Shown: one piece after another, positions 1-7,175 of the stretch
Layout of the letters: every line of letters starts with the position of its first letter
Numbering within the stretch: the stretch's first letter is position 1
Assembly (NCBI RefSeq): GCF_016864375.1
Contig: NZ_CP069354.1
Location: forward strand, 4,617,501-4,681,500
Direction of reading: 5' to 3'
Origin: Microvirga sp. VF16
GTDB taxonomy: Bacteria > Pseudomonadota > Alphaproteobacteria > Rhizobiales > Beijerinckiaceae
DNA length: 64,000 bases
The notes under the pieces: generated by a model
Database searches by the model: none
Told to the model about the DNA's origin: nothing
What the model saw: the letters and a program-made list of their open reading frames with translations, nothing else
Position numbers and translations under genes: made by a program

Positions 1-267
1 TATACTGACATCCAGGCTCGTGTCGTTGATCAGGATCAATTAAGATCGAGATCGAGACCCGGACGAAAGGCGAGATCCGAAGATCGCGGCAGCGTCGGCG
101 TCTTGTGAGATTGAAGCTCGCCCGAACTGAAGTTCCGGCGGGGCTGCGGATATGTCGATTCCCAGATCGTTTGTCAACACCCGAGCGGCCGATTAACGGC
201 ACGTGGTTTCCGGGAGGCCTGCACTCCTTGAAGAGCCACCTTCAATGCAGATGGTTTTAGGAAAAGT

Positions 268-344
268 TGGAGCGGGCGAACAGAATCGAACCCACGACAT
301 TCAGCTTGGGTGTTTCAAGCAGGCCGTTAGTCTAGCTTGCCCAC
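268..344 (-). pseudogene. Degenerate tRNA-Gly-like sequence (possible att remnant)
   Basis: Positions 268-310 match the 3' half (CCA end through the anticodon loop) of the intact tRNA-Gly at 46638-46712 with three mismatches in 43 bases and the same orientation. The remaining 34 bases do not match that tRNA, but the whole has tRNA length, and its 5' end (GTGGGC) can still pair with the GCCCGC acceptor strand. The T stem is broken by the mismatches, the D stem does not form, and the anticodon loop lacks U33. It is therefore not a working tRNA. It is either a decayed tRNA or the displaced 3' fragment left by tRNA-targeted integration. Confidence 0.65.
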
Positions 345-472
345 GTTCCTCGTCCAGAACGGACGAAAGGAACCTCTCGTGCGAGACAGTCGACCCTTGC
401 AAGTGAAAACCGCCGCACCGGCTGGTCCCGGGAGCGGCTGAAATCAAAGCGAGAAGCTAGGAACAACTTCCA

Positions 473-586
473 GAGCATCGGACCCAAAAGTGGATTTGCA
501 CTTCTGGGATCCATTCCGATGCTCCATTCTTTGAAGAGCGCATCGTTTGAGCGGAAAACCGGGTCCACTTTTCCGCACGATGCGCT
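473..586. repeat. Composite intergenic palindromic repeat, copy 1
   Basis: Two adjacent imperfect palindromes. The first (473-523) is bounded by GAGCATCGGA and TCCGATGCTC. The second (537-586) is bounded by AGCGCATCG and CGATGCGCT and contains GGGTCCACTTTTCCGC. A rearranged relative lies at 3417-3530. Repeats of this type are common between genes in Rhizobiales; the RNA would fold into two long hairpins. No function is known to me. Confidence 0.7.
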
Positions 587-660
587 AGCGGAGATCATAA
601 ATCACCGTCCCCTCCCCTGGCAGAGCTCGCGCCCATTTGGAGCGAGGACCGGTGATACTT

Positions 661-1202
661 TCAAGATTGGGAGATCCTTCCATGGGTGGTCCCTTCCTTG
701 GTCCAGACGCCGCTCTGCCCCACTCCTCGGAGAAATTGCCGGCCTAGGGCATCGGGAGGTTGCGAAATGATGGCTTGGGATCTGTTCCGCACGCCCTCTA
801 CCAGTTGAGCGCCTGCGCGGCGAATGGCTGAGAGACCCCACTCATATTGCCCATGGGGCGTGCGGCCGTACTGGTACACGCGCTCGGCCAGCGCCAGGCT
901 ATCATTGAGCCGGGAATGTCCAAAGCCGTGAAGAGCACCTGCACGTCGTCCGAGCGGGCCTCCAGCATCGCCAGAGCCTCATTGGCGTTTGCCGCCTCCA
1001 GAATACAGAGCCCAGCCTGCTCCACTTCATCGGCAGCGTCATGCAAACCAATGGCTTGTTTTGCGTCGGCCCTCACTTCTGATGATGCGACGACGATGCA
1101 AACATCTGTGCTCGGCTGGAACAACGTCGCGTCAGACCTCGTCCGATCGGCCTGAGCATATGTTCCGAGGATGCCGGGCCGCCCGTGCCACGACCGTCCC
1201 AT
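661..1202 (-). pseudogene. Frameshifted CheY-like response-regulator remnant
   Basis: The part at about 1103-903 translates into a sequence resembling a small receiver-domain protein: a strand near VCIVV, then DAADEVEQAGLCILEAANAN, then QVLFTALDIPGSM, which matches the usual LLFTDIDMPGSMDGL region. The expected phospho-acceptor Asp in FTD is Ala here. Just after PGSM the frame breaks: one G appears missing near position 900, and the neighbouring frame continues with DSLALAERV, as expected for the family. The rest is unrecognisable. The N-terminus is also degraded. I read this as a dead stand-alone receiver gene; its exact ends are uncertain. Confidence 0.5.
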
Positions 1203-1216
1203 TCAAGCGATGTCAG

Positions 1217-1516
1217 TTACGGGCAGCGGTAGACGATCTGGCCGTAGGAATTCACAACCTGCCGGCAGCCGGGAGCAGCGTAATAGTACGTCCCCGCTGC
1301 CGCAGCTCCGGCGGCCGCCCCATAGGCTACGGAACGACGGGTGGTTCGGCGGGCCACGCCGGCATAGCTCATGGGCGTTGCCGGCCGCCCGATCCTTGCC
1401 TCCGCCTGACCGATGAACGAGCCGAACGGCGCTGGCCCGTTACCGCTCCAGAGCAGGGCCGCACCGACAGCCAACAACGTGAGGGCCGCAAGGCCTGCGG
1501 ATTTGAGCGTGCTCAT
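1217..1516 (-). CDS. Small exported hypothetical protein
   Basis: A 99-residue protein with an N-terminal hydrophobic segment (about residues 7-25) suitable as a signal peptide or anchor. An Ala/Gly-rich middle and a short conserved-looking C-terminus follow, with two cysteines (GCRQVV and YRCP). The start codon overlaps the stop of the upstream DUF2092 gene as ATGA, so the two are probably translationally coupled and act together in the envelope. I do not recognise a named family; function unknown. Confidence 0.6.
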   Translation of the reverse strand: MSTLKSAGLAALTLLAVGAALLWSGNGPAPFGSFIGQAEARIGRPATPMSYAGVARRTTRRSVAYGAAAGAAAAGTYYYAAPGCRQVVNSYGQIVYRCP

Positions 1517-2325
1517 TTGGTGCCTCCGGGAACGATGCCCTCGGGGATCTCATCGATGTCTTTAAGGACAGCAATCGTCACGCCGCTGGAGCCATCCGGC
1601 GGCTTGAATGCGAACGCATCCGGCGCCGGGCTGACGCCGGTCTTCCAGTCCCGGAGCCGCAGCGTGTACTGGGGCGCGGCGCCGACCGCCTTGCTGGTGA
1701 TGACATATTTGCGTGGCACCGGCTTGTCGCCGATCTCGACCCAGATCTGCCAGTCGGTGTCGAGGTTGCGGAAGGCAAGGTGCTCGCACTCGACACCTTC
1801 GACGACGCCGCGGCCGATGTGTTTGGCCTCCAGCACCCCCGCCATCAGTTCCTCGTAAGGCTTCGACAGCAGGAGATCGGCACCCGGAAGTTCGAGCGCA
1901 GCGTCGGTGCGGAGCCTGTCGACAGCCTCATCGAAGGAGGTGGACCCGGTCACCTGCGCAAACCGATTGCCGCCACGGTCATAGATCGTCACGTTGGATC
2001 CATCCGAGATGAGTTCGACATCGGCGTAGCCACCGGTGCGGCTGATGCGGAACTTGTTCGGACGGCTCAAGGTGACGTCGCCCGAGGCGCTGAACTGGAT
2101 CTTCTCGACCGCCGGGGTCACCACCTCGATATCGGCATCATATTTCAGCGCCAAGTTCTCCTGACGACCGACATAGTCGGCCATGGTTTTCAGGATTTTC
2201 TGGGCCTCCCCGTCCTCCGCCCATGCGGCAGGCGCATAAGCGCCCGTGATGGCCATAGCGGCAAGAAGACAGAGAGCCGTCCTCGTGGATGTCGCGCCCT
2301 GAGGTCGAAAGGTAACATGCTTCAT
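1513..2325 (-). CDS. DUF2092 family exported protein
   Basis: A 270-residue protein with a signal peptide (about residues 1-36, ending near AAWAED) followed by a domain that I recognise as DUF2092, a predicted periplasmic family related in fold to outer-membrane lipoprotein carriers. Typical stretches are RPNKFRISRTGGYADVE, the YEELMAG segment and the C-terminal YTLRLRDWKTG. The start at 2325 is chosen because GGAGG lies about eight bases upstream and the signal peptide begins there. It overlaps the small exported gene downstream by four bases (ATGA). The exact role is unknown. Confidence 0.8.
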   Translation of the reverse strand: MKHVTFRPQGATSTRTALCLLAAMAITGAYAPAAWAEDGEAQKILKTMADYVGRQENLALKYDADIEVVTPAVEKIQFSASGDVTLSRPNKFRISRTGGYADVELISDGSNVTIYDRGGNRFAQVTGSTSFDEAVDRLRTDAALELPGADLLLSKPYEELMAGVLEAKHIGRGVVEGVECEHLAFRNLDTDWQIWVEIGDKPVPRKYVITSKAVGAAPQYTLRLRDWKTGVSPAPDAFAFKPPDGSSGVTIAVLKDIDEIPEGIVPGGTK

Positions 2326-2697
2326 TGTCGGTGCCTCCTTGGTCTGCCTCCCGCACCTCAGTCGGCCGTCAGCACGGAGACTGCGCAGATGCCCGCGGAT
2401 CATTCGCCATCCCTTGGGATTAGCATAGACCAGTCGCGGCGGCGTGCTTGATCGGCGGGGACAATTTCTTGACAGTTTTGGTCGCGAGGGAGACCCGCAA
2501 CAGTCATGGGCTCGCCCGGACGTCCTGGAGATCCGCTTTTGAGGTTGGCGCGGACCGGAATCCTAGCCCCAACCTCTGGGCGAGTTGGACGCTGTGCGCC
2601 ACGGCAACGAGTTGTTTATCGGCTCTTGCCTTGAGATCGCCCGACTTGCCGTATCAGGTCTTGTCAGAATAATCGCAGCAGCAAAGCGGCGGGGTTA
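2326..2697. other. Gene-free interval with an IS-end-like motif
   Basis: No gene is supported between the DUF2092 start and the BTLCP gene. The only structure I see is the repeat at 2457-2481. Confidence 0.5.
2457..2481. repeat. IS-end-like repeat, left copy
   Basis: The sequence begins GGGGACAATTTCTTGACAGT and continues for a few bases. An almost identical copy in inverted orientation ends at 13754, and a weaker copy in direct orientation lies near 13099-13120. The inverted arrangement resembles the two ends of a transposable element. No transposase that clearly belongs with these ends lies between them. Confidence 0.5.
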
Positions 2698-3366
2698 ATG
2701 CGGGAATTTCTCCTCGGGCGTTTGAACGCCCGGACTTTCTTCAATGGTTGGTTTCATTTGACGACCCTGGCCATGGCTCTCATGCTGGTCAGCAGCGGAT
2801 CGGAGGCCCAAACAATCACCACTTCGCTCTCCCGGTCCAACTCTCTTGCCGCAAAGAACCACGCCGTCATGCCGGTCCCGGGCTGGATCCGCTTCTGCAA
2901 GCAAAGACCTGAGGAATGTGCATTCAGGTCTTCGGAACCGTCGACAATCACCCTCACGCCACAGGCTTGGACGACCCTCACGAGGGTCAATCGCCAGGTG
3001 AATGCCGCCATCAGGCCCATCACCGATCATGAGCATTGGGGCGAGATGGATCGCTGGGATCTTGCCGAGGATGGCTACGGCGATTGCGAGGATTACCAAC
3101 TCGTCAAGCGCAAACGCCTCGTTGCGGCCGGGTTTCCCCGGCGGGCATTGCGCATGACAGCCGTGATCGATCAGGATGGCGAACCCCATGCGGTCATGAT
3201 GGTTCGCACCGACCGTGGTGACTTCATTCTCGACAACAAGCGCGACGCGATCCTGCCATGGCGGCAGACCGGCTACGTCTACTTGCAGCGTGAAGTCGAA
3301 ACAGGGTCGACCTGGGTTTCGCTTGGTGGGGCCTTCACCTCACCTGTCGCCACGGCGGGTCGCTAG
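2698..3366 (+). CDS. Transglutaminase-like cysteine peptidase (BTLCP, DUF920)
   Basis: A 222-residue exported protein of the bacterial transglutaminase-like cysteine proteinase family. A hydrophobic segment (about residues 19-37, ending SGSEAQ) acts as signal peptide. The catalytic triad is visible: Cys130 in GYGDCEDY, His164 in EPHAVMMV and Asp179 in FILDN. Length and order fit the family, which often acts in the periplasm next to secretion or cyclic-di-GMP systems, though no such partner is adjacent. A start at residue 26 (2773) is possible. The upstream GCGGCGGGG is a modest ribosome site. Confidence 0.85.
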   Translation: MREFLLGRLNARTFFNGWFHLTTLAMALMLVSSGSEAQTITTSLSRSNSLAAKNHAVMPVPGWIRFCKQRPEECAFRSSEPSTITLTPQAWTTLTRVNRQVNAAIRPITDHEHWGEMDRWDLAEDGYGDCEDYQLVKRKRLVAAGFPRRALRMTAVIDQDGEPHAVMMVRTDRGDFILDNKRDAILPWRQTGYVYLQREVETGSTWVSLGGAFTSPVATAGR

Positions 3367-3416
3367 CACATCGTGCGGACCCAGAGGGCCGCGTCGGCGG
3401 CTCGAAGGGCCACGCC

Positions 3417-3530
3417 AGTGAAAAGTGGATCCGGTTTTCGCTGACGCGGACCTCCGGCTCCGCGTCCAACGATGCGCCAGCCAAGAGAAGAAGCATCGGC
3501 CCCAAAAGTGCACTCCTCTATGGATCGCAC
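3417..3530. repeat. Composite intergenic palindromic repeat, copy 2
   Basis: This region shares GAAAAGTGGATCCGGTTTTC, CGATGCGCC and AGCATCGGCCCCAAAAGTG with the repeat at 473-586, in opposite orientation. A GC-rich hairpin (GACGCGGA ... TCCGCGTC) has replaced four bases of one loop. It is a diverged second copy of the same repeat family. Confidence 0.6.
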
Positions 3531-3602
3531 ATTGCGCCGGTCTGATCGAGCGGCCCCCGATCAATCATCCGAAGCCGTCGAACAGCCACGTGGTCTCGAG
3601 GA

Positions 3603-4265
3603 TCACCGCACGGTGCCGCGGGCCCGCCCTCCCGGGGTACGGCAGGAGCATCCCGTCCCGACCGGCGCCGGATCGGTCAAAGCGCAGGTTCGGACCGCCG
3701 TCACGCAGGCCCCACCAACCGTTGACGAAACCGGTGTCTGGTAGGTGGAGTATGGGTAGTTGTAATATGGGTATGTAGCCGCTGCCCCGATCACGGCACC
3801 CGTGGCCAGTCCCCATCCGCCGTAATAATTCCCGTAATACGGGTAGCGCCCATAATAGGGATAACGCCCACCATAATAGTACGGATAACGTCCACGCCAA
3901 TCACCACGATTGACGAAGCGATTGTCGAAGCGGCCGCCCGGGTTGTTGATCGCCGCCTGGCGAAAATCTCCACGACCGGGACGTATGGCGGCTGCGCGGA
4001 CGGGCGCGCCGCCTGGCCGCGCGGCGATCGCCCGGCCGCGGAAATTCCCGCCGCCCATGCCGGCCCGAGGGACGTACATCCTCTGGCCTCCGATACCGCC
4101 GCCCCGGAAGCCGCCTCCACCCCGGAAGGCACCGCCTCCGCCGAACCCGCCGCCGCCAATGCGGGCGCCCCCTCCGCCGCGACCACCACGCTGGGCATCG
4201 GCAACATCCGGGATCAGAAGCGCGCCCGTTGCGAGAGCGCACAGAGCCAGGAGAGTCCTGTTCAT
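3603..4265 (-). CDS. Gly/Tyr-rich exported hypothetical protein
   Basis: A 220-residue protein with a signal peptide (residues 1-24, ending DVADAQ), a glycine-rich region (about 25-95, GGG and GGF runs), an Arg/Gly/Pro-rich middle and a tandem Tyr-rich section (YPYYYGGRYPYYGRYPYYG). The C-terminal cysteine-containing segment (CVTAVRTC and GTGCSC) is of a type common at the end of small exported Rhizobiales proteins. The start at 4265 is preceded by GGGAGAAC. Composition suggests a surface or cell-wall-associated structural protein; the function is not known. Confidence 0.65.
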   Translation of the reverse strand: MNRTLLALCALATGALLIPDVADAQRGGRGGGGARIGGGGFGGGGAFRGGGGFRGGGIGGQRMYVPRAGMGGGNFRGRAIAARPGGAPVRAAAIRPGRGDFRQAAINNPGGRFDNRFVNRGDWRGRYPYYYGGRYPYYGRYPYYGNYYGGWGLATGAVIGAAATYPYYNYPYSTYQTPVSSTVGGACVTAVRTCALTDPAPVGTGCSCRTPGGRARGTVR

Positions 4266-4746
4266 CGACGTTCTCCCTTTCACTGCCCGGCGCACTGCAC
4301 CGCGCGGGGCAGGCTGACATGAGTGGAATACATTGTGCCCGCTGCGAAAACTTGCTTGATCGTTTGGGACAAGCGCTTGGCATTTGTTGCCATGAGGCTG
4401 CACGGGAACCTTACACCCGTCGACGAGCGCATCCCGGGCTTGTCATCCAGGAAAGGCCAAGAGGATCCACTTCAGGCCTTGCCTGACACTCTTCGCCTAC
4501 TTCCACATGCCACGTCACCAGCAGCGACATGCCATTGTCCCAACATGCCAAGGGACTGACACATTCGGTCAAGCAAGTTGCTCAACCGGTGCCATACTCG
4601 GGCTGGTCGGACGAGCGCCATTCGGCCGCCGAAGGACCGTCGCCGCACCGGACCATGCCCGGCTTCCTTTCGGCATTACGCCTCCAGCCCTCGGTCCAGG
4701 CTGGAGAATCCTGAATGCCCTGACGAAGAAATCGACGAGAGGCATC
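4266..4746. other. Gene-free interval
   Basis: About 480 bases between the divergent Gly-rich and GH1 genes. I see no supported gene, repeat or terminator; promoters for both genes are presumably here. Confidence 0.4.
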
Positions 4747-6096
4747 ATGAATGATCATTCGCGCAGTGACGGCGACCGCCAACCGACCCGCGTCACCCTC
4801 TTCCTGTTCGCGACCGGCATCGAAAACAGCTACCCCACGATCCAGAACGGCCGTGTGCGCCGGGACCAGATGGAGGAATGCGGTCACTACCGCCTTTGGC
4901 AGCGTGACTTCGAACTCCTCGACGATCTGAGCATCCGCTTCCTGCGCTATGGTCCTCCGCTGTACAAGACCTTCCTCGGACAGGGCCGATATGACTGGGA
5001 CTTCGCCGACCTGACGTTCGCCTGGCTGAAAGAACGCGACGTCATCCCCATCGTCGACCTGTGCCATTTCGGCGTGCCGGACTGGATTGGCGATTTCCAG
5101 AACCCGGACTTCCCGGTGCTCTTCGCCGAGTACGCCCGAGCCTTTGCGCACCGCTTCCCATGGGTCCAGTTCTACACCCCGGTCAACGAGATGTTCATCT
5201 GCGCCCAATTCTCGGCCGCTTTCGGCTGGTGGAACGAACAACTGACGAGCGACCGTGCCTTCGTCACTGCGTTGAAGCATATGGCCAAGGCGAATGTGCT
5301 GGCCATGTACGCCATTCTGGAGGAGCGCCCTGACGCCATCTTCATCCAGAGCGAGTCGACCGAATACTTCCACGCCGACAATCCCCAGGCCATCAAGTCG
5401 GCGGAGTTCTACAACGCGCGGCGGTTCCTCTCGCTCGACCTGAACTACGGCTATCCGGTCAACTCGCACATGCACGAATACATGCTGGACAACGGGATGA
5501 CCCGCGACGAATACCATTTCTTCCTCGACAACACGCTTCGCCACCACTGCATCATGGGCAACGATTTCTATCACTCGAACGAGCATCGGGTGGATGCCAG
5601 CGGCAGGATCCTGCCTGCCGGAGAGGTGTTCGGCTACGACGAGATCACGCGCCAGTATCATGACCGCTATGGGCTGCCCGTGATGCATACCGAGACCAAC
5701 TTCGACCAGGGCCATGAAGGCGACGAGGCCGTGGACTGGCTTTGGAAGCAATGGGCCAACGTGCTGCGGGTGCGCAATAACCGCGTGCCCATCGTCGGCT
5801 TCACCTGGTACTCGCTCACCGACCAGATCGACTGGGACATCGCTCTCCGCGAGCAGCGGGGCCACGTGAACCCTCGAGGACTATATGATCTCGAACGCAA
5901 CATCCGTCCCGCGGGAAAGGCCTTCAAGAAGCTTCTCTCGCAATGGCGTCAGGTTCTGCCGACGCAGAGCGTCTGCCTGTTCGTGCCGGTCATGCTGCCG
6001 AGCGAGTACGATGAGCCTGTGGCCGCCCGCCGCCGCGAGGGATGGCGCCGGTACTTGCGCCATGAACTGAAGACGAAGCCCGAACTCAGGAGCTAG
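4747..6096 (+). CDS. Divergent glycoside hydrolase family 1 protein
   Basis: A 449-residue protein with a GH1-like (beta/alpha)8 layout. The acid/base Glu is E148 in YTPVNEMF, where classical GH1 has TxNEP. The probable nucleophile is E316 in VMHTETN, where classical GH1 has TENG. Other family traits are DLCHFGVPDW (usual L.H.DLP region) and the C-terminal GFTWYSLTDQIDW (usual G...WSL.D..EW). It likely hydrolyses a beta-glycoside in the cytoplasm; no signal peptide is seen. The start at 4747 has GAGAGG upstream. Its TAG stop is formed by the IS630 insertion at 6096; without the element the codon would be TAA. The neighbouring glycogen genes suggest a carbohydrate role. Confidence 0.75.
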   Translation: MNDHSRSDGDRQPTRVTLFLFATGIENSYPTIQNGRVRRDQMEECGHYRLWQRDFELLDDLSIRFLRYGPPLYKTFLGQGRYDWDFADLTFAWLKERDVIPIVDLCHFGVPDWIGDFQNPDFPVLFAEYARAFAHRFPWVQFYTPVNEMFICAQFSAAFGWWNEQLTSDRAFVTALKHMAKANVLAMYAILEERPDAIFIQSESTEYFHADNPQAIKSAEFYNARRFLSLDLNYGYPVNSHMHEYMLDNGMTRDEYHFFLDNTLRHHCIMGNDFYHSNEHRVDASGRILPAGEVFGYDEITRQYHDRYGLPVMHTETNFDQGHEGDEAVDWLWKQWANVLRVRNNRVPIVGFTWYSLTDQIDWDIALREQRGHVNPRGLYDLERNIRPAGKAFKKLLSQWRQVLPTQSVCLFVPVMLPSEYDEPVAARRREGWRRYLRHELKTKPELRS

Positions 6097-7146
6097 AGCA
6101 CCGGACTGGAAATCCGACTCCCGGGGTTTTGGGCTGGCGCGATCCGTGATTCACTTGCTGGAACGGGAGGTGGATCATGGGTCATTGCTATTCCCTGGAT
6201 CTGCGGGTGCGCGTCGCCGACTTTGTCGAGGCCGGTCATTCCTGCCGAGCGGCAGCCGAGCACTTTGACGTCAGCGAGAGCTTCGCCATCAAGCTGGTGC
6301 GGCGAACGCGGGACACCGGCTCGCCGGCGCCGGCCCGGCAAGGCCGCCCGCCCGGACGCGGCAAGCTGGTGGCTTATGAGAGCTTCCTGATCCAGACGGT
6401 CGAGGCCCACCCCGCCATCACCATGCCCGAACTGGCCGCGAGGCTGCTGGAGGAACACGGGGTGATGGCAGCTCCCGCAATGCTCTCGCGCTTTCTGTGC
6501 CACCGCGGCTTCAGCTATAAAAAAGTCCTGATGGCGGCGGAATGCGCACACGCCGCCGTGCGGGATGAGCGCCGCGTCTGGCATACCCACCGTCAGCCGC
6601 ATATGCGCCAAGAGCCGCACCGCTTGATCTTTCTCGATGAGACGTACGTCAACACCAAGATGACGCGCCTGCGCGGACGTTCTCGCCGCGGCCAGCGCCT
6701 GCGCATGAAAGCTCCCTTTGGACACTGGACAACCCATACCTTTGTAGCCGGGCTACGGTGCAGCGAGTTGAGCGCTCCGTGGGTGATTGATGGCCCGATC
6801 ACCCGCTTGGCGTTTGAGGCTTATATCGAGACCCAGCTCGCGCCGACGCTGCACCAAGGAGACGTGGTAATCCTCGACAACCTGGCGGTCCACAAGAGCG
6901 AGAAGGCCGCCCAATGCCTGAAGCAACGCGGAGCCTGGTTTCTGTTCCTGCCTGCTTATTCGCCCGATCTTAATCCCATTGAACAGGCCTTCGCCAAGAT
7001 CAAGGCACACCTGCGCAAAGCTGAAGCCCGAACCTTTGACGCGCTTTGGCGCGCCCTCGGCGACATCTGCAATCTCTTCGAGCCGCACGAGTGTTGGAAC
7101 TTCCTCAGGGCGGCCGGATATGCGTCCGTTTAACCGTCCGGTGCTC
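6096..7146 (+). mobile_element. IS630-family insertion sequence, complete
   Basis: A 1,051-bp element with 11-bp terminal inverted repeats GAGCACCGGAC (6096-6106) and GTCCGGTGCTC (7136-7146). It is flanked by TA on both sides (6094-6095 and 7147-7148), the usual IS630/Tc1-mariner target duplication. It encodes one apparently intact transposase. The intact ends and frame suggest a recent insertion. Confidence 0.9.
6177..7133 (+). CDS. IS630-family transposase
   Basis: A 318-residue transposase. The N-terminal helix-turn-helix region (about 8-48) is followed by a linker (RQGRPPGRGK) and a DDE catalytic core: D154 in IFLDETYVNT, D234 in VILDNLAVHK and E269 in YSPDLNPIEQ. The SPDLNPIE motif is diagnostic for IS630. 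No frameshift or internal stop is present, so the enzyme should be functional. It lies within the 6096-7146 element in the same direction as the disrupted GH1 gene. Confidence 0.93.
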   Translation: MGHCYSLDLRVRVADFVEAGHSCRAAAEHFDVSESFAIKLVRRTRDTGSPAPARQGRPPGRGKLVAYESFLIQTVEAHPAITMPELAARLLEEHGVMAAPAMLSRFLCHRGFSYKKVLMAAECAHAAVRDERRVWHTHRQPHMRQEPHRLIFLDETYVNTKMTRLRGRSRRGQRLRMKAPFGHWTTHTFVAGLRCSELSAPWVIDGPITRLAFEAYIETQLAPTLHQGDVVILDNLAVHKSEKAAQCLKQRGAWFLFLPAYSPDLNPIEQAFAKIKAHLRKAEARTFDALWRALGDICNLFEPHECWNFLRAAGYASV

Positions 7147-7175
7147 TAACATCGGCGTCATCCTGCGATTGGCGT

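Larger units (their letters stand above)
1..660. other. Intergenic region, no supported gene
   Basis: I see no credible protein gene here; the open frames are short and resemble nothing I know. The stretch contains a degenerate tRNA-Gly-like sequence (268-344) and a composite palindromic repeat (473-586), each listed separately. Such debris is typical of the edge of an accessory region. Confidence 0.6.

Noticed and set aside
4582..5865. 427-codon open frame antisense to the GH1 gene
   Set aside because: The composition is a mirror of the GH1 coding strand and there is no family resemblance.
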